Shown here: positions 43,554 through 51,926 of the stretch, piece after piece
How the letters are laid out: every line of letters starts with the position of its first letter
Numbering within the stretch: the stretch's first letter is position 1
Source: Faecalibacillus faecis
Lineage (GTDB): Bacteria; Bacillota_I; Bacilli_A; Erysipelotrichales; Coprobacillaceae
Assembly: GCF_003024675.1 (NCBI RefSeq)
Contig: NZ_PYLP01000001.1
Span: 186,001 to 250,000 of the forward strand
DNA: 64,000 bases
Direction: 5' to 3'
Notes under the pieces: model-generated
Told to the model about the DNA's origin: nothing
Seen by the model: the letters and a program-made list of their open reading frames with translations, nothing else
The model's database searches: none
Position numbers and translations under genes: made by a program

Positions 43554-45857
43554 TTGAAAAAATATTATGAAACATTAGAATTTTCCATGATACAAAAAGC
43601 AATCAAAAACTATTGTTTTAGTGAAATGGCTAAACATCAAGTAGATGCTTTAAAACCTTATCATGATTTAGATGATTTAAAACTTTATCAAGATGATGTT
43701 TTCCATGCTATGACAATTATTTATGCTTATGGAAGAATTCCTCTTGCACCTTATGAAGATATTGAAGAAATCATTCAAAAGGCACAAAAGGGAGGCGTTT
43801 GTTATCCTCAAGATTTTTTAAAAATTATTCAAATATTAAAAAATGTTTTAGAAATACAAAATTATTTAGAAAATGATATTGAAAAAAGTCATTTAGTAGA
43901 AACAATGGAACTTTTCTATTTACCTAAGGATTTATATAATGAAATTCAAAAATGTATTGATCCTTCTGGAAATATCTATGATCATGCAAGTCCAGAACTT
44001 TATCGTTTAAGAAGACAAATCAATGCGATTGAAGTCAATATGCGAAAGAAAATAGAAGCATTGAAACTACAAAATAAAGATTATCTTTCGCATGATGTCA
44101 TTTCAACTAGAAATGATCATTTTGTTTTACCAGTCAATGTTTCTTATAAAAATCAAGTTAAAGGAATTCAACATGGACATTCTTCTTCAGGAAGAACAAC
44201 CTATGTTGAACCAGAAGCCATTGTGGCTTATAACAATCAATTAGCGCAAGTTAAACAAGATGAACAAATCGAAATTCATCGTATTTTATTAGAACTTACG
44301 AAGAAAGTAAAAAGCTATGATCGAGTTTTAAAAGAAAATTTAGAAATCATGATTGATGTCGATGTTATTTTTGCAATTGGTGAATATGGTAAGAAGTTAG
44401 ACATGGTTTTACCAATTGTTGATGAAGATTTTCAAGGAATTGAAATGTTGAAAGCAAGACATCCTTTGATTGATCAAAATAAAATTATCGCTAATGATAT
44501 TGTTTTAAAGAAACCACAAGACATTTTGCTTATTAGTGGAAGTAATACCGGTGGGAAAACAGTAGCGTTAAAAACGGCAGGATTACTTTCTTTAATGGCA
44601 ATTTGTGGTTTACCTATTCCTGTTAAAGAAGCGAAAGTACCTTTATTTGATGAAATCTTTGTGGATGTTGGAGATGAACAATCTATTGAACAATCTCTTT
44701 CAACTTTTTCATCTCATATGAAACGTCTTGTCGCAATTACTCAAGAGGCATCTAAAAAAAGTTTAGTCATTATTGATGAAATTTGTTCAGGAACAGATCC
44801 TCATGAAGGTGAAAGCCTTGCTCAAGCTATCTTAACATATTTACATGAAAAAGGAGCTTATGTATTAGCGTCAACACACTATAGTGCTTTAAAAGAATAT
44901 GCGAAAGAATCGGATTATATTAAGATTGCATCGGTTGAATTTGACCAAGAAAAAATGAAACCAACCTATCGATTAATTGATGGAAGTGTTGGGAATTCTT
45001 ATGCGATTGAAATCTCTAAACATCTAGGTTTGAATCAACAAATTATCGATCATGCAGCATTTTTAAAAAGTGAAAGCATGACAACATCACAAAAATTATT
45101 AGAAAAACTACAAACAGAAATGGAAGCTCTTCGCCAACAAAAAGAAGAATTAGATAAGTTACAAATAGAAGTCCAAAATAAAGAAAAACATTATCAACAA
45201 CTTTTAGATAATTATCAATCAAGAAAAGAAAGAATGATTGAAAAAGCACAAGATGAAGCAAATGATTTACTAAAACAAGCACAAGATAAAGCGGATGTTA
45301 TTCTAAAAGAACTTCAGGGACAAATGAAACCTCATCAAGTCATTCAAGCTAAAAAACAATTAGATGATTTAAAATATCAAAAGAAAACACAAGAAAATCA
45401 TGAAGATCATGATTATAAAATAGGTGATATTGTTAAAGTCTTAGCGGTCAATCGTCAAGGAGAAATTATTGATATTAATAAAAAAGGACTATTGACAATT
45501 TCTATGGGTGGCTTAAAATTAAATGCTAAAAAACCAGAAGTTCAATTTATGCATGAAAAAGTACCCGAAAAGAAAGAAACATCGAATATTCGATCTTTAC
45601 GTAAAGCAACAAAGCAAAGTTTTGAACTTAATATTATAGGAATGCGTTATGAAGAAGCAATGATTGCTGTTGATAAATTTATTGATAATGCGCTTGTTTC
45701 TAATTATTCCATGGTGCGTATTATTCATGGTATGGGAACGGGTGCTTTAAGAAAAGGTGTACGTAAACTACTGGATAAAAATAAATATGTAAAATCTTAT
45801 CAAGATGGAGGACCAAATGAAGGTGGTCTAGGGGCTACTTTGGTGTATTTTGAATAA
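43554..45857 (+). CDS. mutS2: MutS2 endonuclease / ribosome-rescue ATPase
   Basis: 767 residues, TTG start after AGGGGGAATAG. MutS-core without mismatch-recognition domain; ATPase motifs GSNTGGKTVALKT (Walker A), LVIIDEICSGTDPHEG (Walker B) and ASTHYSALK. A coiled coil (about 500-620) and KOW-like region lead to a C-terminal Smr nuclease domain with GMRYEEAMIAVDKFIDN and RIIHGMGTGALRKGV. Family roles are suppression of recombination and splitting of collided ribosomes. Its last base is shared with uvrC (TAATG). Confidence 0.96.
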   Translation: MKKYYETLEFSMIQKAIKNYCFSEMAKHQVDALKPYHDLDDLKLYQDDVFHAMTIIYAYGRIPLAPYEDIEEIIQKAQKGGVCYPQDFLKIIQILKNVLEIQNYLENDIEKSHLVETMELFYLPKDLYNEIQKCIDPSGNIYDHASPELYRLRRQINAIEVNMRKKIEALKLQNKDYLSHDVISTRNDHFVLPVNVSYKNQVKGIQHGHSSSGRTTYVEPEAIVAYNNQLAQVKQDEQIEIHRILLELTKKVKSYDRVLKENLEIMIDVDVIFAIGEYGKKLDMVLPIVDEDFQGIEMLKARHPLIDQNKIIANDIVLKKPQDILLISGSNTGGKTVALKTAGLLSLMAICGLPIPVKEAKVPLFDEIFVDVGDEQSIEQSLSTFSSHMKRLVAITQEASKKSLVIIDEICSGTDPHEGESLAQAILTYLHEKGAYVLASTHYSALKEYAKESDYIKIASVEFDQEKMKPTYRLIDGSVGNSYAIEISKHLGLNQQIIDHAAFLKSESMTTSQKLLEKLQTEMEALRQQKEELDKLQIEVQNKEKHYQQLLDNYQSRKERMIEKAQDEANDLLKQAQDKADVILKELQGQMKPHQVIQAKKQLDDLKYQKKTQENHEDHDYKIGDIVKVLAVNRQGEIIDINKKGLLTISMGGLKLNAKKPEVQFMHEKVPEKKETSNIRSLRKATKQSFELNIIGMRYEEAMIAVDKFIDNALVSNYSMVRIIHGMGTGALRKGVRKLLDKNKYVKSYQDGGPNEGGLGATLVYFE

Positions 45858-47632
45858 TGGATATTAAATATGATGTTAAATATATAAAAGATAAATTATC
45901 GCTTTTACCTATGCAACCAGGTTGTTATTTAATGAAAGATAAAGAGGGTACGGTTATTTATGTAGGAAAAGCAAAAAAATTAAAGAATCGAGTTTCTTCT
46001 TATTTTGCGGGAATTCATAATTACAAGACAACAAAACTTGTTCAAGAAATTGTTGATTTTGAATATATTGTCACAGATAGTGAAAAAGAAGCGCTTTTAT
46101 TAGAAATTAATCTGATTAAAGATTATGCACCTAAATACAATATTAGTTTTATGGATAATAAATATTATCCATATATCCAACTCACAAAAGAAAGACATCC
46201 ACGATTAAAAATAGTAAGAAACGCTAAAGAAAAAAAACATAAACACTTTGGACCTTTTCCAGATGGCACAGCTGCCAGAGAAACGTATAAACTTTTAAAT
46301 CGATTATATCCTCTTAGAAAATGTAATCATATTCCTAAAAAAACATGTCTTTATTATCAATTGAATCAATGTTTAGGACCTTGTGTAAATGAAGTAAGTG
46401 AAGAAAAATATAAAAAAATCACCAAACAAATTACACAATTTATTCAAGGAGATACCAAAGAAATCATTGATGATTTACAAGATAAAATGATGCAAGCTTC
46501 AGAAATATTAAACTTTGAATTAGCAAAAGAATATCGTGATTTAATTCATTATATTCACCATGTAACCAGCAAACAACATGTTCAATTTTCAGATCAAATC
46601 GATCGTGATATTTTTGGCTATTATCAAGATAAAGGCTATCTTTCTTTACAGCTTTTCTTTATGCGAAATGGAAAGTTATTAGCAAGAGACTTAAATCTTG
46701 TCCCTTTACAAGATGCAAATGAACAAATTACGCAATTTATTGTTGGTTTTTATCAAGAAAATACGTATCCTAAAGAAATTCTTTTACCGGAGGATTTAGA
46801 TACAACGTTATTAGAAGAAATTTTAGAATGTAAGATTGTGAAACCACAAAAAGGACAAAAAGCTAAACTTATTGAAATGGCAACCAATAATGCAAAAGAA
46901 GCGCTTGAAAAGAAATTTTTATTGATTGAAAAAAATCAAAAGGCAACCATTGGTGCCATTCATCAACTAGGTGAAAAATTAAATATGGTGACACCACGAA
47001 GAATTGAACTTTTCGATAACTCTAACATTCAAGGAGCCTATGCTGTAGCGGGTATGGTGTGCTTTGTTGACGGAGTCCCTTCTAAAAAGGATTATCGTAA
47101 ATTTAAAATAAAAACGGTGGAAGGTCCTGATGATTATGGCAGCATGAAAGAGGTTATTTATCGTCGATATTATCGCGTTTTGGTAGAAGGGCTAAAGAAA
47201 CCTGATTTGATTATTGTCGATGGTGGTAAAGGACAAATTAAAGTTGCTAAAGAAGTAATTGATAGCTTAAATATTGGTATTAAAGTTTGTGGTCTAGCTA
47301 AAGATGATCATCATTCTACCGCAGTTTTAATAGATAGTGATTTTAATGAAATTAATATTGATAAAAAAAGTGAACTCTTTTTCTTGCTTACACGAATGCA
47401 AGACGAAGTTCATCGCTATGCGATTTCTTTTCATAAAAATGTACGTTCAAAATCTTTATTCCAATCTATTTTAGATGATGTGGAAGGAATTGGACCAAAA
47501 CGTAAAAAAGAACTTTTAAAACATTTTGGTTCGGTAAAAAAATTAAAAGAAGCTACAATTGAACAATTAGAAGAAGTGCTTCCTAAAGAAGTGGCAAAAA
47601 ATTTATTTACAGTTTTACAAAACACCAAATAG
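45857..47632 (+). CDS. uvrC: UvrABC excinuclease subunit C
   Basis: 591 residues. GIY-YIG nuclease at the N-terminus (GCYLMKDKEGTVIYVGKAKKLKNRVSSYF), Cys-rich CNHIPKKTCLYYQLNQCLGPC, a UVR motif (about 200-235), the C-terminal RNase H-like half with ELFDNSNIQG and IIVDGGKGQ, and a final helix-hairpin-helix (DDVEGIGPKRKKELLKHFGS). It cuts both sides of a DNA lesion with UvrAB. The ATG overlaps the mutS2 stop by one base, so translation is coupled. Confidence 0.97.
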   Translation: MDIKYDVKYIKDKLSLLPMQPGCYLMKDKEGTVIYVGKAKKLKNRVSSYFAGIHNYKTTKLVQEIVDFEYIVTDSEKEALLLEINLIKDYAPKYNISFMDNKYYPYIQLTKERHPRLKIVRNAKEKKHKHFGPFPDGTAARETYKLLNRLYPLRKCNHIPKKTCLYYQLNQCLGPCVNEVSEEKYKKITKQITQFIQGDTKEIIDDLQDKMMQASEILNFELAKEYRDLIHYIHHVTSKQHVQFSDQIDRDIFGYYQDKGYLSLQLFFMRNGKLLARDLNLVPLQDANEQITQFIVGFYQENTYPKEILLPEDLDTTLLEEILECKIVKPQKGQKAKLIEMATNNAKEALEKKFLLIEKNQKATIGAIHQLGEKLNMVTPRRIELFDNSNIQGAYAVAGMVCFVDGVPSKKDYRKFKIKTVEGPDDYGSMKEVIYRRYYRVLVEGLKKPDLIIVDGGKGQIKVAKEVIDSLNIGIKVCGLAKDDHHSTAVLIDSDFNEINIDKKSELFFLLTRMQDEVHRYAISFHKNVRSKSLFQSILDDVEGIGPKRKKELLKHFGSVKKLKEATIEQLEEVLPKEVAKNLFTVLQNTK

Positions 47633-47668
47633 AAGAGATTTCATATACTACTATTAAGGAAGTGGAAT

Positions 47669-47872
47669 ATGAATATTATTTTAACACCAAGAGAAAAAGA
47701 GATTTTTCATTTATTAGTTCAAAATTATTCAACAAGAGATATTGCTAAGAAGTTAAATATTAGCGAAAAAACAGTTAGAAATCATATTTCAAATGTGATT
47801 CAAAAATTAGGTGTTGAATCACGAATACAAGCTGTTTTTGAATTGATTAAGTTAAAGGAATTGCAGCTTTAG
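47669..47872 (+). CDS. gerE: GerE-like small LuxR-type regulator
   Basis: 67 residues, essentially one LuxR-type helix-turn-helix: LTPREKEIFHLLVQNYSTRDIAKKLNISEKTVRNHISNVIQKLGVESRIQAVFELI. B. subtilis GerE, the late spore-coat regulator, is about 74 residues, equally short, and lies downstream of uvrC. The upstream sequence has AACA (47621-47624), 17 bases, and CATATACTA (47642-47650), matching the sigma-K pattern mACm-N16/17-CATAnnnTA; B. subtilis gerE is under sigma-K. If that promoter is real the leader is very short. Other solo LuxR regulators remain possible. Confidence 0.75.
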   Translation: MNIILTPREKEIFHLLVQNYSTRDIAKKLNISEKTVRNHISNVIQKLGVESRIQAVFELIKLKELQL

Positions 47873-47893
47873 CGAATTCCTTTATTTTTTTTC
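47854..47893 (+). terminator. Terminator overlapping the gerE-like gene end
   Basis: AAAGGAATT / AATTCCTTT then TATTTTTTTT; the stem includes the final codons. Confidence 0.85.
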
Positions 47894-47925
47894 TATAATT
47901 CTATATAATAGGGATGGTGATTGAG

Positions 47926-49065
47926 ATGAAATTAAGAAGATGGCATCTTTATGCTTATGCGAGTTTATGTTTTATACTTGCGTTTACAACCTTAAATTTA
48001 AAATATGATCGCTTTTATCGAGTTAATGGTATTAATAATGATAATCGAGCTTTGATAGAACAATATTTAGATGATGAAGAACAAGATTATTTAATTGATC
48101 ATGGAATTGCGGTTGATGAATTTATTGACTATATTACCTATGATCAGTTTCATCTACAATATTTTCAATATTATAATGAATTAAAAGAAGCTAAAAAATA
48201 TGCATCTGTGACAGATCTTTTAAATGATGTTAATAGTGTTGTTGATCGTTTAACGGTTGAATTTGGTTCACAAGCGGGGAACTATTTTCGTACATTGATT
48301 AAAAATGATTTGTTTTATGCATATCAAAAAAGTACGTATTTTGATTTTGATAATGTGCGTTATTATCAATTATTAAGAACGCTTTATAATGATGATGACT
48401 ATAGTTATATTGTTTTAACAAATAATTATGTAACGACTTTAGATACTGAAAAAGAAGATACATATAAACTTTTTAAGGAAATGGTTTCGAATTATGATAG
48501 TCAAGGACTTTATATTTTGATGAATACAGAATTAAAGCCAAATGCTTCAAGACTTTATAAGATAGATGCATTAAGTCAAGTTATTAATGATCAAACATTT
48601 ATTGGTGGTTATGAATCAAAACATATGAAGATGATCGAAAATGTTTCACGTCTTTCTTATTCAATGTATTTAAATGAAGATGCTTGTAATGCTTTAAAGG
48701 AAATGTATGATGCTCTTTATAAAGATTTAAAGAAAAGATTTTTAGTAACAAAGGCTTATACAAGTTATGATGTACTTAATTTAGAAGAAGAGGCTTCAAA
48801 AGCGGGATATAGTGAATATCAATTAGGAACGGTTGTTTCTTTAAAAGTGAATGGGCTTAAAGATGAAGAATTTGAAACAACAGATGTTTATCAATGGCTA
48901 TTAGGACATAGTTATGAATATGGCTATATTCTTCGCTATCCTCATGACAAAGTAGCGCTTACACAAAATGATAGTTGTAATATTTTTAGATATGTAGGCA
49001 AAGAAAATGCGTTAAAAATGCATAATCAAAATATATGTCTAGAAGAACTTACAAATTCGTATTGA
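47926..49065 (+). CDS. VanY-like D,D-carboxypeptidase homologue lacking zinc ligands
   Basis: 379 residues. A single N-terminal membrane helix (about 7-24) anchors an extracellular part. Residues 275-375 follow the VanY/DdpX pattern: AYTSYDVLNLEEEASKAG for the GYRSY segment, GYSEYQLGTVVSL for GxSEHQxGxAxD, GYILRYPHDK for GFILRYPxxK, FRYVG and LEE. But the three zinc ligands are gone: Tyr298 for His, Ser305 for Asp, and Ile353 with SCN for the ExWH motif. So it is probably not a peptidase but may bind wall peptides. ATG at 47926 follows GGTGAT. A TATAAT-like element is upstream. Confidence 0.8.
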   Translation: MKLRRWHLYAYASLCFILAFTTLNLKYDRFYRVNGINNDNRALIEQYLDDEEQDYLIDHGIAVDEFIDYITYDQFHLQYFQYYNELKEAKKYASVTDLLNDVNSVVDRLTVEFGSQAGNYFRTLIKNDLFYAYQKSTYFDFDNVRYYQLLRTLYNDDDYSYIVLTNNYVTTLDTEKEDTYKLFKEMVSNYDSQGLYILMNTELKPNASRLYKIDALSQVINDQTFIGGYESKHMKMIENVSRLSYSMYLNEDACNALKEMYDALYKDLKKRFLVTKAYTSYDVLNLEEEASKAGYSEYQLGTVVSLKVNGLKDEEFETTDVYQWLLGHSYEYGYILRYPHDKVALTQNDSCNIFRYVGKENALKMHNQNICLEELTNSY

Positions 49066-49089
49066 CATTTTAAACAAAATAAATATACT
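49062..49089 (+). promoter_or_regulatory. Promoter of the mgtE M-box transcript
   Basis: TTGACA (49062-49067), 16-base spacer, TATACT (49084-49089), overlapping the stop codon of the previous gene. Confidence 0.8.
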
Positions 49090-49107
49090 GAAAGAGAATT
49101 AAATAGA

Positions 49108-49300
49108 TATCGGTAGGTGAGGTTACCGCAGGGATTGGGAAATCCTAAGATTACTGCCGCAAAATTGTGGAGACACAATGCGCTGGTTAGCAGATGAAGT
49201 CGCGAAGGCTTTGTTTAATGTAATTGATATGCCCTGTGATACTAAAGCTTGAACGGATGGAAGAAGTTAGAACATCACTCAAGCAGTGATGTTTTTTTAT
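49108..49300 (+). ncRNA. M-box (ykoK) magnesium riboswitch
   Basis: Key conserved blocks are in order: CGGTAGGTGAGGTTACCG, CTGCCGCAAA and GAGACACAATGCG, GTTAGCAGA, TTTAATG, ATATGCC, and GATACTAAAGCTTG. They match the M-box core in which Mg2+ closes the three-helix bundle and lets a terminator form. A terminator follows at 49272-49298. The gene downstream is an MgtE magnesium transporter, as expected. High Mg2+ should stop transcription. Confidence 0.93.
49272..49298 (+). terminator. M-box expression-platform terminator
   Basis: ACATCACT-CAAGC-AGTGATGT then seven T. Confidence 0.9.
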
Positions 49301-49318
49301 TAAAAGGAGGTGAGCTAT

Positions 49319-49516
49319 ATGGACGAGGGTCATGAACGTAATAAAGAAAAAGGAGGACAAGAAGATGAAAAAAGAATTATTACGCGAATTATTAGAAACA
49401 AAACAATACAAACAATTACATGCTTTGCTCATGAAAGAAAGCGAAGTCGATATAGCTTATCTTTTACAACAATTAGAATTAGAAGAATGTGCGATTGCCT
49501 TTCGTTTACTTTCTAA
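49319..49516 (+). CDS. Putative upstream ORF overlapping the mgtE start
   Basis: 65 codons with a near-perfect site AAGGAGGTGA just before the ATG at 49319. The reading frame starts MDEGHERNKEKGGQEDEK and is out of frame with mgtE, covering the mgtE ribosome binding site and 152 bases of its coding region. The C-terminal half looks like a shadow of mgtE (basic, Cys, no domain). So any function is probably in the translation itself, not the peptide. It may also be a chance frame. Confidence 0.35.
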   Translation: MDEGHERNKEKGGQEDEKRIITRIIRNKTIQTITCFAHERKRSRYSLSFTTIRIRRMCDCLSFTF

Positions 49517-50696
49517 AAAACAGGCAGCACGTGTTTTTTCTAATATGGATATTCAAAGACAAAAACAACTTGTAGAACTTTTTAGCGAAACAGAGCTTAT
49601 TGCCTTAGTTGAAAATCAATATATGGATGATCTTGTTGACTTAGTCGAAGATTTACCAGCAAATCTTGTAACACGTATTTTAAATCATGCAAGTGCCAGT
49701 CAACGACAAACGATCAATCAACTTTTAAGCTATCCAAGTGAAAGTGCAGGAGCCTTAATGACAACTGAATTTCTTTCTTTGGAAAAAGAAATGACAATAT
49801 TAGAAGCATTAAATTTTATAAAAGAAAAAGGAAATCATTCTAAAACAGTTTATACAAGTTATGTGTGTGATAATAAAAAACTTATTGGTGTTGTTTCCAC
49901 AAAAGATCTTTTATTAAATGACGAAAAGACTAAAATTGAAGAAGTGATGAAAGAAAATTTCACCTATGTTTATACACATACGGATCAAGAAGAAGTTGCC
50001 CAAGTTTTTAGAAAATATGATTTGATGGTTTTACCAGTCGTTGATGATGAAAAAATGTTGGTAGGAATCGTTACGGGTGATGATGTGATGGATGTTATGG
50101 TTGATGAAACAAATGAAGATATTTCTAAAATGGCGGCTTTAGAACCCAATGATAAAAGTTATTTTCAAATGTCTGTTTTTGAACATGCAAAACACCGTAT
50201 TGTTTGGCTTCTTGTTTTAATGTTCTCAGCAACACTTACAGGAAGCATTATTACAAAATATGAAAATGCTTTTCAAACGGTCCCTTTACTTGTTTCATTT
50301 ATTCCAATGTTAATGGATACAGGAGGGAATTGTGGGTCACAAAGCTCAACTTTGATTATTCGAGGAATTGCCTTAGATGAAATACGCTTTAAAGAAATTT
50401 TTAAAGTGATGTTTAAAGAATTTCGTATTGCTTTATTAGTAGGAAGTATTTTAGCACTGGCAAATGGAATAAGAATTTTCTTGATGTATCAAGATGTAAA
50501 TATTGCTTTTGTCGTTGCGTTATCTTTAATTGTGACAGTTATTCTTTCTAAATTAATTGGTTGTATTTTGCCACTTTTAGCGAATCGTGTTGGTTTAGAT
50601 CCAGCAATTATGGCTTCACCATTAATTACAACAATTGTGGATACCTGTTCCATTCTTGTTTACTTTAATGTTGCAATGCATATTTTTAATTTGTAA
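49365..50696 (+). CDS. mgtE: Magnesium transporter MgtE (first copy)
   Basis: 443 residues from the ATG at 49365 with AGGAGG eight bases upstream; an in-frame ATG at 49332 is less well placed. Layout: cytoplasmic N domain with superhelix repeats (about 1-125), two CBS domains (about 130-255, TSYVCDNKKLIGVVSTKDLL and VVDDEKMLVGIVTGDDVMDV), then five membrane helices with MLMDTGGNCGSQSSTLIIRG, the conserved pore/Mg segment. It is an Mg2+-gated Mg2+ channel. The transcript carries an M-box. Confidence 0.95.
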   Translation: MKKELLRELLETKQYKQLHALLMKESEVDIAYLLQQLELEECAIAFRLLSKKQAARVFSNMDIQRQKQLVELFSETELIALVENQYMDDLVDLVEDLPANLVTRILNHASASQRQTINQLLSYPSESAGALMTTEFLSLEKEMTILEALNFIKEKGNHSKTVYTSYVCDNKKLIGVVSTKDLLLNDEKTKIEEVMKENFTYVYTHTDQEEVAQVFRKYDLMVLPVVDDEKMLVGIVTGDDVMDVMVDETNEDISKMAALEPNDKSYFQMSVFEHAKHRIVWLLVLMFSATLTGSIITKYENAFQTVPLLVSFIPMLMDTGGNCGSQSSTLIIRGIALDEIRFKEIFKVMFKEFRIALLVGSILALANGIRIFLMYQDVNIAFVVALSLIVTVILSKLIGCILPLLANRVGLDPAIMASPLITTIVDTCSILVYFNVAMHIFNL

Positions 50697-50734
50697 AGAA
50701 AAAGTGTGTTACAATAAAACCCGAGGTGAGATAA

Positions 50735-51685
50735 ATGAAAATAAACTCAGTAGCAATTTTAGGGGCAGGAGCAGTAGGCTCTTATATGATTTGGGGCTTA
50801 AGTTCTAAAAAAGATCTTCGTTTAGGTGTTATCGGAGAAGGTAAAAGGGCAAAGCGTTTAAAGCAAGGTTGTTTCATTAATGATCAAATGTATTATCCTG
50901 AAGTATGGACATCCCAAGAAGCACATAATGTCGATTTATTGATTGTTTCTTTAAAATATGGTGCTTTAAAACCAGCGCTTGATTCTATTAAAACAATTGT
51001 TGGTAAAAATACGACAGTTATGTCATTGATGAATGGGGTAGACAGTGAAGAAATCATTGGTGAAGTTGTTGGAAATGAACATGTTTTGCCTGCTTTGATT
51101 AAAGTGGCTTCACGTAAAGAAAATGGCTATCGTTTTGATTCTGAAACCACAATTGGAATTGTTTTTGGAGAAAAACAAGCTCCTTTTCAAAGTGAACGTG
51201 TTCAAACGATTGAAAACTTATTTGAAAATACCGGTTTACACTATCGTACAAGTGAATTTATTCAAGAGGAAATTTGGAGTAAGTTTCGTTTAAATGTTTG
51301 TAATAATTTACCACAAGCTATTTTAGGAGTAGGTGTAGGATGTTATCAAGATAGTAAACATATGAAATTCATTCAAGAAGGTTTACGACAAGAACTAGAA
51401 GCGATTGCTTGTGCAAAGGGAATTGATTTAAGTAAAGTGGCTTCTTCAACTCGGGGAAGTGCTGTTCCAGCGTGGGCACATTATTCAACTTTACAAGACT
51501 TAGATGCGAAGCGTCCGACAGAAATAGATATGTTTTCAGGAACTTTGATTAAAATGGGAAAAGATTTGGGTATACCAACACCTTATAATAAATATACATA
51601 TCATCTCATTAAAGCATTAGAAGAAAAAAATGAAGGTTTATTTGACTATGACCAAAATGATTCAAGAGAAACCTGTGCTAAATAG
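50735..51685 (+). CDS. Ketopantoate reductase family (ApbA/PanE) dehydrogenase
   Basis: 316 residues. N-terminal Rossmann fold: VAILGAGAVGSYMIWGL; then LLIVSLKYGALKPAL and SLMNGVDSEEIIG; the C-terminal helical domain has EEIWSKFRLNVCNNLPQAIL (catalytic Lys region) and RPTEIDMFSGTLIKMGKDLGIPTPYNKYTYHLIKALEE. It probably reduces a 2-ketoacid with NADPH; PanE activity for pantothenate is possible, but no pan genes are near. CGAGGTGAG precedes the start. It sits between two mgtE genes with its own terminator. Confidence 0.87.
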   Translation: MKINSVAILGAGAVGSYMIWGLSSKKDLRLGVIGEGKRAKRLKQGCFINDQMYYPEVWTSQEAHNVDLLIVSLKYGALKPALDSIKTIVGKNTTVMSLMNGVDSEEIIGEVVGNEHVLPALIKVASRKENGYRFDSETTIGIVFGEKQAPFQSERVQTIENLFENTGLHYRTSEFIQEEIWSKFRLNVCNNLPQAILGVGVGCYQDSKHMKFIQEGLRQELEAIACAKGIDLSKVASSTRGSAVPAWAHYSTLQDLDAKRPTEIDMFSGTLIKMGKDLGIPTPYNKYTYHLIKALEEKNEGLFDYDQNDSRETCAK

Positions 51686-51686
51686 A

Positions 51687-51719
51687 AGAAAGTAATGAAA
51701 AATTTACTTTCTTTTTTTA
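51687..51719 (+). terminator. Intrinsic terminator
   Basis: AGAAAGTAA / TTACTTTCT then seven T. Confidence 0.85.
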
Positions 51720-51817
51720 TAAAGATTAATGCTTCCTTAAGAGAAGGTTATAGTTTGATAAAAAAATGATTTTTTTCTTTAAAAGTTGATACATTATGAT
51801 AAAATGAACAAGGTGGA

Positions 51818-51917
51818 GGTGGTAAAAATGATAGTAGACCCGTTATCCGGTGGAAATAATGATAATAGTGAGGATCATTTACCACCGTCGGTAAAGTTCC
51901 TCTTTAAATAAGAGAGG
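51818..51917 (+). promoter_or_regulatory. Structured leader that can hide two ribosome binding sites
   Basis: GGTGGTAAAAATGAT (51818-51832), covering the leader ORF's start region, can pair with ATCATTTACCACC (51874-51886) with a two-base bulge. Just downstream CCTCT (51899-51903) can pair with AGAGG (51913-51917), the ribosome binding site of mgtE2. An inner TTATC / GATAA pair (about 51843-51847 / 51861-51865) adds structure. It does not resemble the M-box. I see no terminator, so control would be at translation. Confidence 0.55.
51828..51911 (+). CDS. 27-residue leader peptide ORF before mgtE2
   Basis: ATG at 51828 follows GGTGGAGGTGGT; stop at 51909-51911, 15 bases before mgtE2. The peptide begins MIVDPLSGG, then NNDNSEDHLPPSV, and ends KFLF. 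Acidic residues plus Pro-Pro recall nascent peptides that destabilise or stall ribosomes, such as MgtL, which senses low Mg2+ in Salmonella. The stop codon lies in the loop of the hairpin that masks the mgtE2 site, so a translating ribosome would open it. Sequence alone cannot show that it is translated. Confidence 0.55.
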   Translation: MIVDPLSGGNNDNSEDHLPPSVKFLFK

Positions 51918-51926
51918 GGAAAATAC

